Source: Proteus vulgaris
GTDB lineage: Bacteria > Pseudomonadota > Gammaproteobacteria > Enterobacterales > Enterobacteriaceae
Assembly (NCBI GenBank): GCA_901472505.1
Contig: LR590468.1
Coordinates: 1,550,001-1,614,000, forward strand
Direction of reading: 5' to 3'
Length of the DNA stretch: 64,000 nt
Shown here: in pieces, positions 47,711 through 56,677 of the stretch
Layout of the letters: the number at the start of each line of letters is the position of its first letter
Numbering within the stretch: position 1 is the first letter of the stretch
The notes under the pieces: generated by a model
What the model was told of the DNA's origin: nothing
The model's database searches: none
Seen by the model: only the letters and a program-made list of their open reading frames with translations
Translations under genes and position numbers: made by a program

Positions 47711-48925
47711 GTGGGATCATACGATACAGTAATTATAGGTGCAGGTGCCGCGGGGCTTTTTTGTGCGTCTTTAGCAGGACAAGCAGGATTATCTGTTTTA
47801 GTGCTAGATAACGGTAAAAAAGCGGGTCGGAAAATTCTTATGTCAGGAGGTGGTCGTTGCAATTTTACCAATATGTATATCGAGCCTTCAGCCTACTTAT
47901 CAGAGAATCCTCATTTTTGTAAGTCAGCACTTGCTCGCTTTACTCAATGGGATTTTATTGAACTAGTGCAAAAACACAACATTGCCTACCATGAAAAAAC
48001 ATTAGGACAACTCTTTTGTGATGACTCAGCACAGCAGATTGTGGATTTGTTACTGACAGAGTGTCAAAAAGGAAAAGTAAGTATTCGCTTACGTAGCGAA
48101 GTAACACAAATCGAGAAAACAGACGAAGGCTTCACTATTTTTGTTGATGGAAAAGCAATGACTGCCTCATCAGTTGTCATTGCCAGTGGTGGGCTTTCTA
48201 TGCCTGGTTTAGGGGCAACCCCTTTTGGTTATAAAATTGCAGAGCAGTTTGGTCTGCCCGTTTTACCGACTCGTGCAGGATTAGTGCCTTTTACACTGCA
48301 TAAACCTCAACTTGAACAATTTAGCCAACTCTCAGGAGTGGCGGTTCCAGCAACTGTAACTGCAAAAAATGGAGTGAGTTTCAAAGAAAATATTCTCTTT
48401 ACTCACCGAGGTCTTTCTGGCCCTGCTATTTTACAAATATCAAGTTATTGGCAACCTGGAGAGTATGTGAGTATTAACTTACTTCCAGATAATGATCTGG
48501 AACACTTTTTACAGGAAAAACGACAAGAACATCCTAAACAATCATTAAAAAATACGCTTTCTCGCCTATTACCAAAGCGATTGATCGAAATAATGATAGA
48601 AAATAAACAACTCCCAGATATCTCTCTAACTCAACTCAGTAACGAGCGCATTACTCAAATTGCAACTTTGCTACAAGAATGGCCAGTTCAACCTAATGGC
48701 ACGGAAGGATACCGCACAGCAGAAGTCACACTAGGTGGCATAGATACTCGCGCCCTTTCCTCTAAAACAATGGGATCCACAAAAGTAAAAGGGCTCTATT
48801 TTATTGGTGAAGTGGTCGATGTAACGGGTTGGTTAGGTGGATATAACTTCCAATGGGCATGGAGTTCAGCGTATGCCTGTGCGCAAAGTCTTATTTCAAC
48901 ATCAAAATCAACGTTTGCTGAGTAA
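47711..48925 (+). CDS. yhiN: YhiN-type FAD-dependent flavoprotein (BaiN/RdsA family)
   Basis: A 404-residue HI0933-like flavoprotein with the FAD motif VIIGAGAAGLFCASLAGQAG, GRKILMSGGGRCNFTN, and the C-terminal GEVVDVTGWLGGYNFQWAWSSG-like block ending in SSAYA. Starts with GTG 47711; no strong ribosome site is visible. The role in enterics is unsettled; homologues are annotated as NAD(P)/FAD-dependent oxidoreductases. Divergent from pitA with a 309-base gap that contains no other gene. Confidence 0.9.
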   Translation: MGSYDTVIIGAGAAGLFCASLAGQAGLSVLVLDNGKKAGRKILMSGGGRCNFTNMYIEPSAYLSENPHFCKSALARFTQWDFIELVQKHNIAYHEKTLGQLFCDDSAQQIVDLLLTECQKGKVSIRLRSEVTQIEKTDEGFTIFVDGKAMTASSVVIASGGLSMPGLGATPFGYKIAEQFGLPVLPTRAGLVPFTLHKPQLEQFSQLSGVAVPATVTAKNGVSFKENILFTHRGLSGPAILQISSYWQPGEYVSINLLPDNDLEHFLQEKRQEHPKQSLKNTLSRLLPKRLIEIMIENKQLPDISLTQLSNERITQIATLLQEWPVQPNGTEGYRTAEVTLGGIDTRALSSKTMGSTKVKGLYFIGEVVDVTGWLGGYNFQWAWSSAYACAQSLISTSKSTFAE

Positions 48926-49002
48926 TAATGAATAAATTTGCAAATATTAAAGTTATAAATATTAGTTTTATAATTCTATAAAATTATAAGTTATACATAA
49001 CA

Positions 49003-49045
49003 AAAACCCAGTTATCATCAATATGTGATGCCTGGGTTTTGCTTT
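49003..49045 (+). terminator. Terminator after yhiN
   Basis: A 9-bp stem AAAACCCAG / CTGGGTTTT with a 20-base loop followed by GCTTTAT. Confidence 0.7.
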
Positions 49046-49269
49046 ATCTTTTAATAGTGGCTCAAAATAGCTTATATCCCCTCTTTTATACTGGTTTTAT
49101 CACTCATTTGTTCTTCTTTTTCAATGAATAACCTTATAAAAATTACTGTTAACTAATTGGTTATATTGCTTTTTTAAAAAATTATTAAAATAAAACGACT
49201 CGTTAATCAGTGAGTTAAAATCTTTTCAGCTTTTTTTTCTATTTTGCTTAAAAAAAAGACTTTACAAAT

Positions 49270-49288
49270 GATACTGAGAACTATTATC
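49270..49288. promoter_or_regulatory. Fur box of ryhB
   Basis: GATACTGAGAACTATTATC matches the 19-base Fur consensus at 15 positions and overlaps the likely -10 element TATTAT (49282-49287). This explains iron-dependent repression of the sRNA that starts just downstream. Confidence 0.85.
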
Positions 49289-49294
49289 ATCAAT

Positions 49295-49394
49295 AACACT
49301 TTCAGATGCACCACCTTCAGGGTGATATGAAAGAACGACATTGCTCACATTGCTTCCAGTGTTTTATTTTAGCCAGCCGGGTGCTGGCTTTTTT
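49295..49394 (+). ncRNA. ryhB: RyhB iron-responsive small RNA
   Basis: The core ACGACATTGCTCACATTGC (49336-49354) and the terminator AGCCAGCCGGGTGCTGGCT plus T run (49371-49394) are almost identical to E. coli RyhB. Position next to yhhW and a Fur box over the promoter are also as in E. coli. RyhB pairs with mRNAs of iron-using proteins through Hfq when iron is scarce. The 5' end differs from E. coli and the exact start is estimated at about 49295. Confidence 0.93.
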
Positions 49395-49529
49395 CTTTTC
49401 TAGAACTTATTCGATATTTTTATTTTCTCTTATTCAAATTATTTGGATCCTCAGGTTAAATTCCTCCGCTTTTCTACTTTGTGCTATTGCGTAAACTGTG
49501 TTCAACAACTTCAGAGAAGGAAACACATT

Positions 49530-50231
49530 ATGATTTATCTACGCAAAGCAAATGAAAGAGGACACGCTAATCATGGTTGGCTAGATAGCTGGCATACCTT
49601 CTCTTTCGCAAATTATTACGATCGTGATTTTATGGGGTTTTCTGCATTACGCGTTATTAATGAAGATCGCGTCATGCCGGGTGAAGGTTTTGGTACTCAC
49701 CCTCATAAAGACATGGAAATTTTAACCTATGTGCTTGAAGGTAATATTGAGCATAAAGACAGTATGGGTAATAAAGAAAATGTACCTGCAGGTGAATTCC
49801 AGATAATGAGTGCCGGTACGGGGATCACTCACTCGGAATATAACCCTAATAGTGATAAGGGACTACATTTCTACCAAATTTGGATTATACCTAATACGCT
49901 CGGTATCACACCACGTTACGATCAACGCCGTTTTGATACCACAGAGAACAAACAACTTATTTTGTCGCCAGATGCGCGTGACGGCTCTTTAAAAGTCTTT
50001 CAAGATATGACGTTATGGCGCTGGAATCTGAAACAAGGTGAAGAAGCACAATATCACCCCCAAACAGGGCGTAACGTTTGGCTACAAGTTGTAAAAGGTA
50101 AAATAACGATTAATGACATTATTGCGACCACCAGTGATGGTGTGGCAATTGCTAATGAAGATATGATCCGTTTCGTTGGTGACGAAGACAGTGAAATTTT
50201 ACTGTTTGATTTACCTCCTGTAACAGCATAG
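49530..50231 (+). CDS. yhhW: YhhW, pirin-family quercetinase-like protein
   Basis: 233 residues from ATG 49530 behind AGAAGGAAA; the longer open frame to 49443 overlaps no family homology. A two-domain cupin with the metal ligands in GTHPHKDMEI and GNIEHKDSMG ... SAGTGITHSE. E. coli YhhW (231) has quercetin 2,3-dioxygenase activity in vitro; its cellular role is unclear. Monocistronic, downstream of ryhB, with a strong terminator after it. Confidence 0.92.
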   Translation: MIYLRKANERGHANHGWLDSWHTFSFANYYDRDFMGFSALRVINEDRVMPGEGFGTHPHKDMEILTYVLEGNIEHKDSMGNKENVPAGEFQIMSAGTGITHSEYNPNSDKGLHFYQIWIIPNTLGITPRYDQRRFDTTENKQLILSPDARDGSLKVFQDMTLWRWNLKQGEEAQYHPQTGRNVWLQVVKGKITINDIIATTSDGVAIANEDMIRFVGDEDSEILLFDLPPVTA

Positions 50232-50294
50232 TTGGGCTATCACCCTCTAAAGTCAATTTTTCTCTAATAAACTATTTCACTTTATTTTTCTCTT

Positions 50295-50330
50295 CCCTGA
50301 AATTCTCTCGCATTTCAGGGATTTTTTTTA
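50295..50330 (+). terminator. Terminator after yhhW
   Basis: A 9-bp stem CCCTGAAAT / ATTTCAGGG with an eight-base loop and a run of eight T. Confidence 0.85.
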
Positions 50331-50340
50331 TTTAAGATAA

Positions 50341-50378
50341 AAAAACACCAAAATCATATCCTATGAATTTGGTGTTTC
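50341..50378 (-). terminator. Terminator after pckA
   Basis: Stem AAACACCAAA / TTTGGTGTTT (plus strand arms 50343-50352 and 50368-50377); on the minus strand it runs into a T tract. Confidence 0.8.
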
Positions 50379-50398
50379 GAGATCCATACTGAGAGAAA

Positions 50399-52018
50399 TT
50401 AACGTTTAGGCCCAACTTTAGTCAATGCTTGACCTGCTGGCGTATCCGTATATTTATCAAAGTTTTTCACGAAGCGATCTGCAAGATCGTCTGCTTTAGT
50501 ATCCCATTGAGCTTTATCCGTATAAGTATCACGAGGATCCAATATTTCACTGTTAACACCCGGCAATACAGTTGGGATCTCTAAATTAAACACAGGTAAT
50601 GTTTTCATCGGTGCTTTATCAATATCACCATTTAAGATGGCATCAATAATAGCGCGTGTATCTTTAATTGATATACGCTTACCCGTACCATTCCACCCCG
50701 TATTAACCAAATAAGCTTTTGCACCTGATGCTTGCATACGTTTTACCAATACTTCAGCGTATTGTGTTGGATGCAGAGATAAGAACGCAGCACCAAAACA
50801 GGCTGAGAATGTTGGTGTTGGCTCTGTCACTCCACGTTCCGTTCCTGCAAGTTTAGCCGTAAATCCTGATAAGAAATGATATTGTGTTTGTTCTGGCGTT
50901 AAACGAGAAACCGGAGGTAACACACCAAAAGCATCTGCCGTTAAGAAAATAACTTTTTTGGCATGACCCGCTTTAGAAATAGGTTTAACGATATTATCAA
51001 TATGATAAATCGGGTAAGAAACACGCGTATTTTCTGTTTTTGAGCCATCATCGAAATCAACAGAACCATCGGATAATACAACCACGTTTTCTAATAGTGC
51101 ATCACGTTTAATTGCACCATAAATATCAGGTTCAGCTTCTTTTGATAAATGAATTGTTTTCGCGTAACAACCACCTTCAAAGTTAAAGACGCCGTCATCA
51201 TCCCAACCATGCTCATCATCACCAATTAGCTTACGCTTAGGATCCGTTGAAAGCGTTGTTTTACCTGTACCTGATAAACCAAAGAAAATAGCCACATCAC
51301 CACTTTCGCCAACGTTTGCTGAGCAGTGCATAGAAGCTATACCTTTAAGAGGAAGGAAGTAGTTCATCATAGAGAACATACCTTTCTTCATCTCGCCACC
51401 GTACCAAGTACCACCGATTAACTGAATGCGTTCAGTTAAATTGAAAGCAACAAAGTTCTCAGAATTGAGTCCTTGTGCCTTCCAATTAGGATTGGTACAT
51501 TTGGCCCCGTTCATCACAATGAAGTCTGGTGTAAAATTTTCCAACTCTTCTTGTTCGGGACGAATAAACATATTTTTAACAAAATGTGCCTGCCAGGCAA
51601 CTTCCGTGATAAAACGGACTTTCAAACGTGTATCTGCATTCGCACCACAAAATGCATCAACGACAAACAAACGTTTGCCTGATAGCTGATTGGTTACTAA
51701 TGATTTTAAATCAGACCATACTTCTTGTGAGAGGGGCTTGTTATCATTTTTACCTTTTCCCTGATCAGCCCACCACACGGTATCACGAGTAACATCATCA
51801 CGAACAATGTATTTATCTTTCGGAGAACGTCCAGTAAATATACCTGTATCAACGGCAATAGCGCCTAACGAGGTTAATGTGCCTCGCTCATAACCTGTTA
51901 ATCCAGGCTTAGTTTCTTCATTAAATAACAGCTCATAGCTTGGGTTATAAATGATTTCACTCGTGTCCTTAATGCCGTACTGCTGGAGATCCTTAGGGGT
52001 AAGACCTTTAACGCTCAT
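50399..52018 (-). CDS. pckA: PckA, ATP-dependent phosphoenolpyruvate carboxykinase
   Basis: 539 residues, one fewer than E. coli Pck (540). The kinase-1a P-loop [11 protein letters not shown], the metal site [20 protein letters not shown] and the substrate site [12 protein letters not shown] are intact. It converts oxaloacetate to PEP with ATP, the entry step of gluconeogenesis. Transcribed alone; a 204-base gap separates it from hslO. Confidence 0.97.
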   Translation of the reverse strand: MSVKGLTPKDLQQYGIKDTSEIIYNPSYELLFNEETKPGLTGYERGTLTSLGAIAVDTGIFTGRSPKDKYIVRDDVTRDTVWWADQGKGKNDNKPLSQEVWSDLKSLVTNQLSGKRLFVVDAFCGANADTRLKVRFITEVAWQAHFVKNMFIRPEQEELENFTPDFIVMNGAKCTNPNWKAQGLNSENFVAFNLTERIQLIGGTWYGGEMKKGMFSMMNYFLPLKGIASMHCSANVGESGDVAIFFGLSGTGKTTLSTDPKRKLIGDDEHGWDDDGVFNFEGGCYAKTIHLSKEAEPDIYGAIKRDALLENVVVLSDGSVDFDDGSKTENTRVSYPIYHIDNIVKPISKAGHAKKVIFLTADAFGVLPPVSRLTPEQTQYHFLSGFTAKLAGTERGVTEPTPTFSACFGAAFLSLHPTQYAEVLVKRMQASGAKAYLVNTGWNGTGKRISIKDTRAIIDAILNGDIDKAPMKTLPVFNLEIPTVLPGVNSEILDPRDTYTDKAQWDTKADDLADRFVKNFDKYTDTPAGQALTKVGPKR

Positions 52019-52171
52019 AGTTTCGCTCCTGATAAATAGACCTTTCTACGAGCAATATTAGGGTGTTACGAGTAATTAACAGCGATTGTTATCAATATTT
52101 TGAAAATTTATAATTTTTTTATTTTAAGAACGAGAGCTAATGCACAAAACTACAGAAAAATTGTTGAATAA

Positions 52172-52197
52172 AAAAGGACGCAAAATAGCGTCCTTTT
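52172..52197 (-). terminator. Terminator after hslO
   Basis: A 10-bp stem AAAAGGACGC / GCGTCCTTTT with a six-base loop and T run on the minus strand. Confidence 0.85.
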
Positions 52198-52222
52198 AAT
52201 AAAATCACCTTGCTAAATCGAA

Positions 52223-53107
52223 TCAGTGTAATTCAGAATCATTTAACTTATTGATATTATTAATATCACTCTCAGTAAAGATGTAATGAGTTCCGCAATA
52301 CTCACATTCCATATCAATATTTCCTTGTTCTTGTAACAGGTGATTCACATCTTCTTTAGACAATGTTACTAATGTATTTTCACAACGTTCACGAGAACAA
52401 GTACAATGAAATTCAACAGCTTGAGGTTCATAAAGAGTGACATCTTCTTCGTGATATAAACGATGTAAGATCTCTTTAGTATCTAGTGTAAATAACTCTT
52501 CAGCTTTAATAGTGTGAGTTAATTGTGTAAGTAATTCAAAATGTTCTGCTGTATGCTCAGCAGTGAACTCTTCTGATGCAGGTAGTACTTGTAATAGCAT
52601 ACCAGCCGCAGCAGGCTTGCCCTCTTGTATACCACTACGGATAAATACACGAGTTGGTAACTGTTCTGATTGCTTAAAATAGTTATCAATACAAGCTTCA
52701 ATATTTTCACCATCAAGAGCAACAATGCCTTGATAACGCTCACCTTTCTCCGGAGTTACTGTGATGACCATAAAACCATTACCAATCATCTCTTTTAATG
52801 TACTGCCCGCCTTAACATCATCACTCACACGCGCAACACCACGCATTTGTTGATTATTGTTGCCATTGATAACCGCCAATCGTACCGGGCCATCGCCTTG
52901 TATTTGAACAGTAATATCTCCTTCAAATTTAAGCGTTGCTGTTAACAAGCTCGTTGCCACCAGCAAATCCCCTAGAAGACATTGAACAGGCTCAGGATAA
53001 TGATGATTTTCAAGCATAGATTGATAGGTTTCAGTCACATTGACCAATTCACCACGTACCGCGTTTTTTTCAAATAAAAAACGTGATAAAGAGTCTTTTT
53101 TAGACAT
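52223..53107 (-). CDS. hslO: HslO (Hsp33), redox-regulated chaperone
   Basis: 294 residues. The C-terminal redox switch has all four zinc cysteines: CTCSRERC (CxC, about residue 234) and [10 protein letters not shown] (CxxC, about 267). The N-terminal domain contains [20 protein letters not shown] and RGVARVSDD. Under oxidative stress the zinc centre opens and the protein holds unfolding proteins. Downstream of hslR on the same strand with 26 bases between them, as in E. coli. Confidence 0.96.
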   Translation of the reverse strand: MSKKDSLSRFLFEKNAVRGELVNVTETYQSMLENHHYPEPVQCLLGDLLVATSLLTATLKFEGDITVQIQGDGPVRLAVINGNNNQQMRGVARVSDDVKAGSTLKEMIGNGFMVITVTPEKGERYQGIVALDGENIEACIDNYFKQSEQLPTRVFIRSGIQEGKPAAAGMLLQVLPASEEFTAEHTAEHFELLTQLTHTIKAEELFTLDTKEILHRLYHEEDVTLYEPQAVEFHCTCSRERCENTLVTLSKEDVNHLLQEQGNIDMECEYCGTHYIFTESDINNINKLNDSELH

Positions 53108-53133
53108 AATTTTCTCTCATTTCAGGGAATCGT

Positions 53134-53547
53134 TTAATCCGATTCTTGTAAATTTGTCTGTTTGAAGCGAAGTAAGGTACGTCTTTCCTTTTTATCAGGG
53201 CGACGCTCAGGATGAGGCATAGTTAACGCATTCATTTTTCTCGCTAGCGCCATTTTTTCTCTTTTAGTGATACTCTCTGGAGTTTCACAATAGAGTGCCT
53301 GCGCTTGTGTAGCACCTTGTCGTTGCGCACTCACCATTAGAATGGTTACTGTCCGTTCATCATTACCTTGTCTTAGGCGTACTTCAGCGCCTTCTTCAAC
53401 GATTTTACTTGGTTTGCCTCTCACACCATTGTAGTGAACTTTTCCACCTTCAATCATTGTGCGAGCAATAGCACGCGTTTTATAGAAACGTGCAGCCCAA
53501 AGCCATTTATCTAAACGGACACCACTTTCTTGTGATGATTGACTCAT
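53134..53547 (-). CDS. hslR: HslR (Hsp15), ribosome-associated heat shock protein
   Basis: 137 residues from ATG 53547 behind AGGAGAAAGG; an in-frame upstream ATG at 53613 lacks such a site. An S4 RNA-binding domain (about 10-70: VRLDKWLWAARFYKTR, IEGGKVHYNG) and a basic C-terminal tail. Hsp15 binds stalled 50S subunits carrying nascent chains and helps recycle them. Between umoB/igaA and hslO in an apparent operon. Confidence 0.94.
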   Translation of the reverse strand: MSQSSQESGVRLDKWLWAARFYKTRAIARTMIEGGKVHYNGVRGKPSKIVEEGAEVRLRQGNDERTVTILMVSAQRQGATQAQALYCETPESITKREKMALARKMNALTMPHPERRPDKKERRTLLRFKQTNLQESD

Positions 53548-53618
53548 CCCTTTCTCCTTAACTTCAACTTCTTTATGAAGGCGATAGTGTAAACACATAG
53601 CCTTCCACAACAAGGGAC

Positions 53619-55727
53619 TTACTGAGGAGGGCGATAAAAACAGTGCTCATAATAGAGACTGATCTTATTCATGCGTTGGTTATTTTGTCGCCGACGCCGG
53701 ATGATAAGAAATAGGTTCAATACTAAAAACCCGATAGCAAGAAACAATAATAACGTATTACCGATGTAATATAACATTGTCATTGGATCAGGCAGGCTAT
53801 GTAAAAATATCTGTAACGTGCCATTTGCATCAACAACCATGCCAGTTATTACACCACCTGTATCAAAAGGTGTGTGCAATAAAATATCGGATAAACGCTG
53901 TAATTCTCGCCACTGTTCTAACGGAGTAGGTTCAAACACTGAGTTTGAACTTGAAGCGTAATCAACAAGCTGTTTTCTTTCATCACTGATTAATAGCACA
54001 CCACCAGGTGGTGGACTATTTAACAGTATTGCGGCTTTATCTATTTCTCGGTAGATAAAAGAAGATGTGGTGGTATCGATAAGCTTTTCCAAGGCCTCAG
54101 CACTTACTGCTCGTAATAAAACATTGGTACCAGTTAATTTACCACTCTCAGCGCGTTGAACTAATGCCGTCCAATCATTGACGTTACTTAAGTTCACTAA
54201 TGCCATTTTCAAACGGATACATTCATTTTCTCTCGGACATAAATCTTCTGTTTTCAACACAATACCGTCGAAGTTATCTAATAGATTCATTCCTGATTTA
54301 GTAATTGCTTGACCTAAACTTGGGTTAACTCGATTATTAGAAACGGGATGGAGTTGCTCTTCAACCATATGTAATAGCGCTGCCGCTTTTTCAATTGTAC
54401 TCGACTCAGGCATCGGCATTGGATTGCTGTTGTTCCAATAAATGCCAGAACAATCAAAAGGTGCAAAAATGGTTTTATTATTCTTACTTGATAGATTAGG
54501 TGGCATATAACACATCCCAACCCCTTTCGCTTGAATAATATCCCCAACATGCAAATCGGTTGTTTCCAACTCAGTAAAATTAGTCACTAAATGCGGTTCT
54601 GTATCTTTTAGCCATGAAAAGCTAAGTTTCATTGACAGAGAAAGTGGCTGATAAAGATACAACATACCTATAATAAACAAGCTCCAGAAAACGAAAACAA
54701 TATTTTTAATATACCGTTTATAAGGATAATTTTTTTCTTCATCATGCAATGAAAGATAATTTCCTTGCTTTATAACATGATGACTAGGATACATTTCTAA
54801 ATAGGTCACCTTATCAATATCACTTTGAATATAAGGCTCCCAATGAGGTGGATAAATAAGATCTATCCCCCCTAAAGAAACATTTTTTACCTGTCCATGA
54901 TCAAAGTTGCCAAAAAGTCCCCAACGTTTCAAACGTCCTTTAAAACAGTGAACTTCTTGCTTACGTGGCTTAATCAAAGGATTGTGAATAAGGAAAAGAC
55001 CAATGGCAAGAAATGCACTTCCTATCGCTAAGATCCAAGGAAGAAAAACTTGGGGCATCATTAAGGCCGTTAACCATAATGTAAGCCCAATACAAACAAA
55101 AGAACCATCCCAAAAACCAGATGAGTTATGTAATCGATATTCTTCGTTAGTCTCTTCTCTAATTTGCAGGAGGTGAGCAGCATCACCCTCATTTTTTTGG
55201 ATTGTTGATGAACCATTTGCCAAGATAGGTTCAGAAAGCTGTTTTAAACTGAGTGCGGAAAAATGAATTTTTTCATCTTTTAAGAAATGCCCATTAACAC
55301 CAACGACGATGGGGATAGATGGCGTACACACAACATCAAGGACATTTTCTTGTTGAAGATAAGGAACAAGTAGCGGGGGGATATGAATTTCTACAGCATC
55401 AATATAGTAACGCCAATGATTTAGTCCTTCCGAAGACCCTGCAAAACGGTTAACGATATTTCTTAATGTCGTCACAATTTCGCCTTTAATTGGCATTTCG
55501 GGGAAATTTTGTAATGAATATCCAGAAGAAAAATCTGACGTACCAAAATAAGATAAATAATCACTAATAAGCCCATAATCATCAGCAGTGAGCTTACGAT
55601 AAGTCGGTTTAGCAAGAGATGGGAGATGATGTGAGTCATCAAGCCGCCTTCTTTTAAAGAATAGAAAGGCGGCCATTATAAATAGGCTTATCATAACGAT
55701 AGCCAATATAATGACTGATAATCTCAT
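53619..55727 (-). CDS. umoB: IgaA-family inner membrane protein (UmoB of Proteus)
   Basis: 702 residues from ATG 55727 (GGGGAA upstream); the frame extends 24 residues further. Hydrophobic helices near residues 3-25, 205-250, 330-350 and 665-690 and a large periplasmic part between the last two match IgaA/YrfF. IgaA represses the Rcs phosphorelay; in Proteus mirabilis the homologue is UmoB, which affects flhDC and swarming. The order hslO-hslR-igaA-nudE-mrcA is conserved, although yrfG between igaA and hslR is missing. Which name applies depends on the species. Confidence 0.92.
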   Translation of the reverse strand: MRLSVIILAIVMISLFIMAAFLFFKRRRLDDSHHLPSLAKPTYRKLTADDYGLISDYLSYFGTSDFSSGYSLQNFPEMPIKGEIVTTLRNIVNRFAGSSEGLNHWRYYIDAVEIHIPPLLVPYLQQENVLDVVCTPSIPIVVGVNGHFLKDEKIHFSALSLKQLSEPILANGSSTIQKNEGDAAHLLQIREETNEEYRLHNSSGFWDGSFVCIGLTLWLTALMMPQVFLPWILAIGSAFLAIGLFLIHNPLIKPRKQEVHCFKGRLKRWGLFGNFDHGQVKNVSLGGIDLIYPPHWEPYIQSDIDKVTYLEMYPSHHVIKQGNYLSLHDEEKNYPYKRYIKNIVFVFWSLFIIGMLYLYQPLSLSMKLSFSWLKDTEPHLVTNFTELETTDLHVGDIIQAKGVGMCYMPPNLSSKNNKTIFAPFDCSGIYWNNSNPMPMPESSTIEKAAALLHMVEEQLHPVSNNRVNPSLGQAITKSGMNLLDNFDGIVLKTEDLCPRENECIRLKMALVNLSNVNDWTALVQRAESGKLTGTNVLLRAVSAEALEKLIDTTTSSFIYREIDKAAILLNSPPPGGVLLISDERKQLVDYASSSNSVFEPTPLEQWRELQRLSDILLHTPFDTGGVITGMVVDANGTLQIFLHSLPDPMTMLYYIGNTLLLFLAIGFLVLNLFLIIRRRRQNNQRMNKISLYYEHCFYRPPQ

Positions 55728-56080
55728 TTTTTCCCCATACTTATACTGATGCTGCGTAGTAACAATAACAAATTTAAAACCCTGCCTAACATAAGGCAAT
55801 TCCTATTCTTTTGTTCTATTTTTTATTTAAATACAATAGATTATCTTTTTGTCACGGCGTTATAATTTATATCTCTTATCAATTTTATATCCGCTAACAA
55901 AACTATCTTCGGGTAAAATAGCGAATCAATAAATAATAATATTCTCAAAAAATCAATAGATAACTAGGTTTAATAGCGGAGTGTACTCAATTTTCCCTTA
56001 AAAGCTAAATCTAATTGTTAGATTTATTTTGTCATTAATGTGTTAAATTCAGGTTAATCTCTATTCTGCCAGGGGCTGTT

Positions 56081-56629
56081 ATGAAAGAACTTAAAAAACC
56101 CAATATATTAAACATTGATAACATCGCCCGTTCTCAATTATTTCAGATCCAATCCGTTAATCTGGAGTTTAGTAACGGGGAAAAACGTATTTATGAGCGC
56201 ATGAAGCCAGCTAACCGTGAAGCCGTTATGATTGTTCCGATTATTGATGACAACCTTATCCTTATTCGAGAATACGCTGTCGGTATCGAAAATTATGACT
56301 TTGGCTTTCCTAAAGGTGCCATTGATCCTGGCGAAAATGCCCTACAAGCCGCAAACCGCGAACTCAAAGAAGAAATTGGTTATGGTGCCCACTCTTTAAC
56401 AGAAATAGCAAAACTTTCTATGGCACCCTCTTATTTTTCCAGCAAAATGAATATCGTCATTGCACATGATCTTTATCCTGAACAACTGGAAGGCGATGAA
56501 CCAGAACCTCTTATCCAAGTACGTTGGCCTATCGCAAAAATGATGGATTTACTGGATCATCCTGATTTTACCGAAGCACGTAGTGTCAGTGCTCTCTTCC
56601 TCGCACATCGCTATTTACAAAATAAATAG
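56081..56629 (+). CDS. nudE: NudE, ADP-compound hydrolase
   Basis: A 182-residue Nudix hydrolase with the complete Nudix box GAIDPGENALQAANRELKEEIG. E. coli NudE (186) cleaves ADP-ribose, NADH and Ap3A. Divergent from umoB; the 353-base gap between their starts contains promoters but no gene that I can support. Convergent with mrcA. Confidence 0.94.
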   Translation: MKELKKPNILNIDNIARSQLFQIQSVNLEFSNGEKRIYERMKPANREAVMIVPIIDDNLILIREYAVGIENYDFGFPKGAIDPGENALQAANRELKEEIGYGAHSLTEIAKLSMAPSYFSSKMNIVIAHDLYPEQLEGDEPEPLIQVRWPIAKMMDLLDHPDFTEARSVSALFLAHRYLQNK

Positions 56630-56636
56630 GTAATAA

Positions 56637-56665
56637 AAAACCGGACGTTAACATCCGGTTTTTTA
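56637..56665. terminator. Bidirectional terminator between nudE and mrcA
   Basis: Stem AAAACCGGA / TCCGGTTTT with an eight-base loop and A/T runs on both sides. Confidence 0.8.
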
Positions 56666-56677
56666 TTTTTTGATTAA

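Noticed and set aside
49306..49494. 62-residue ORF on the plus strand
   Set aside because: It lies over ryhB and its terminator; the RNA explains the sequence better.
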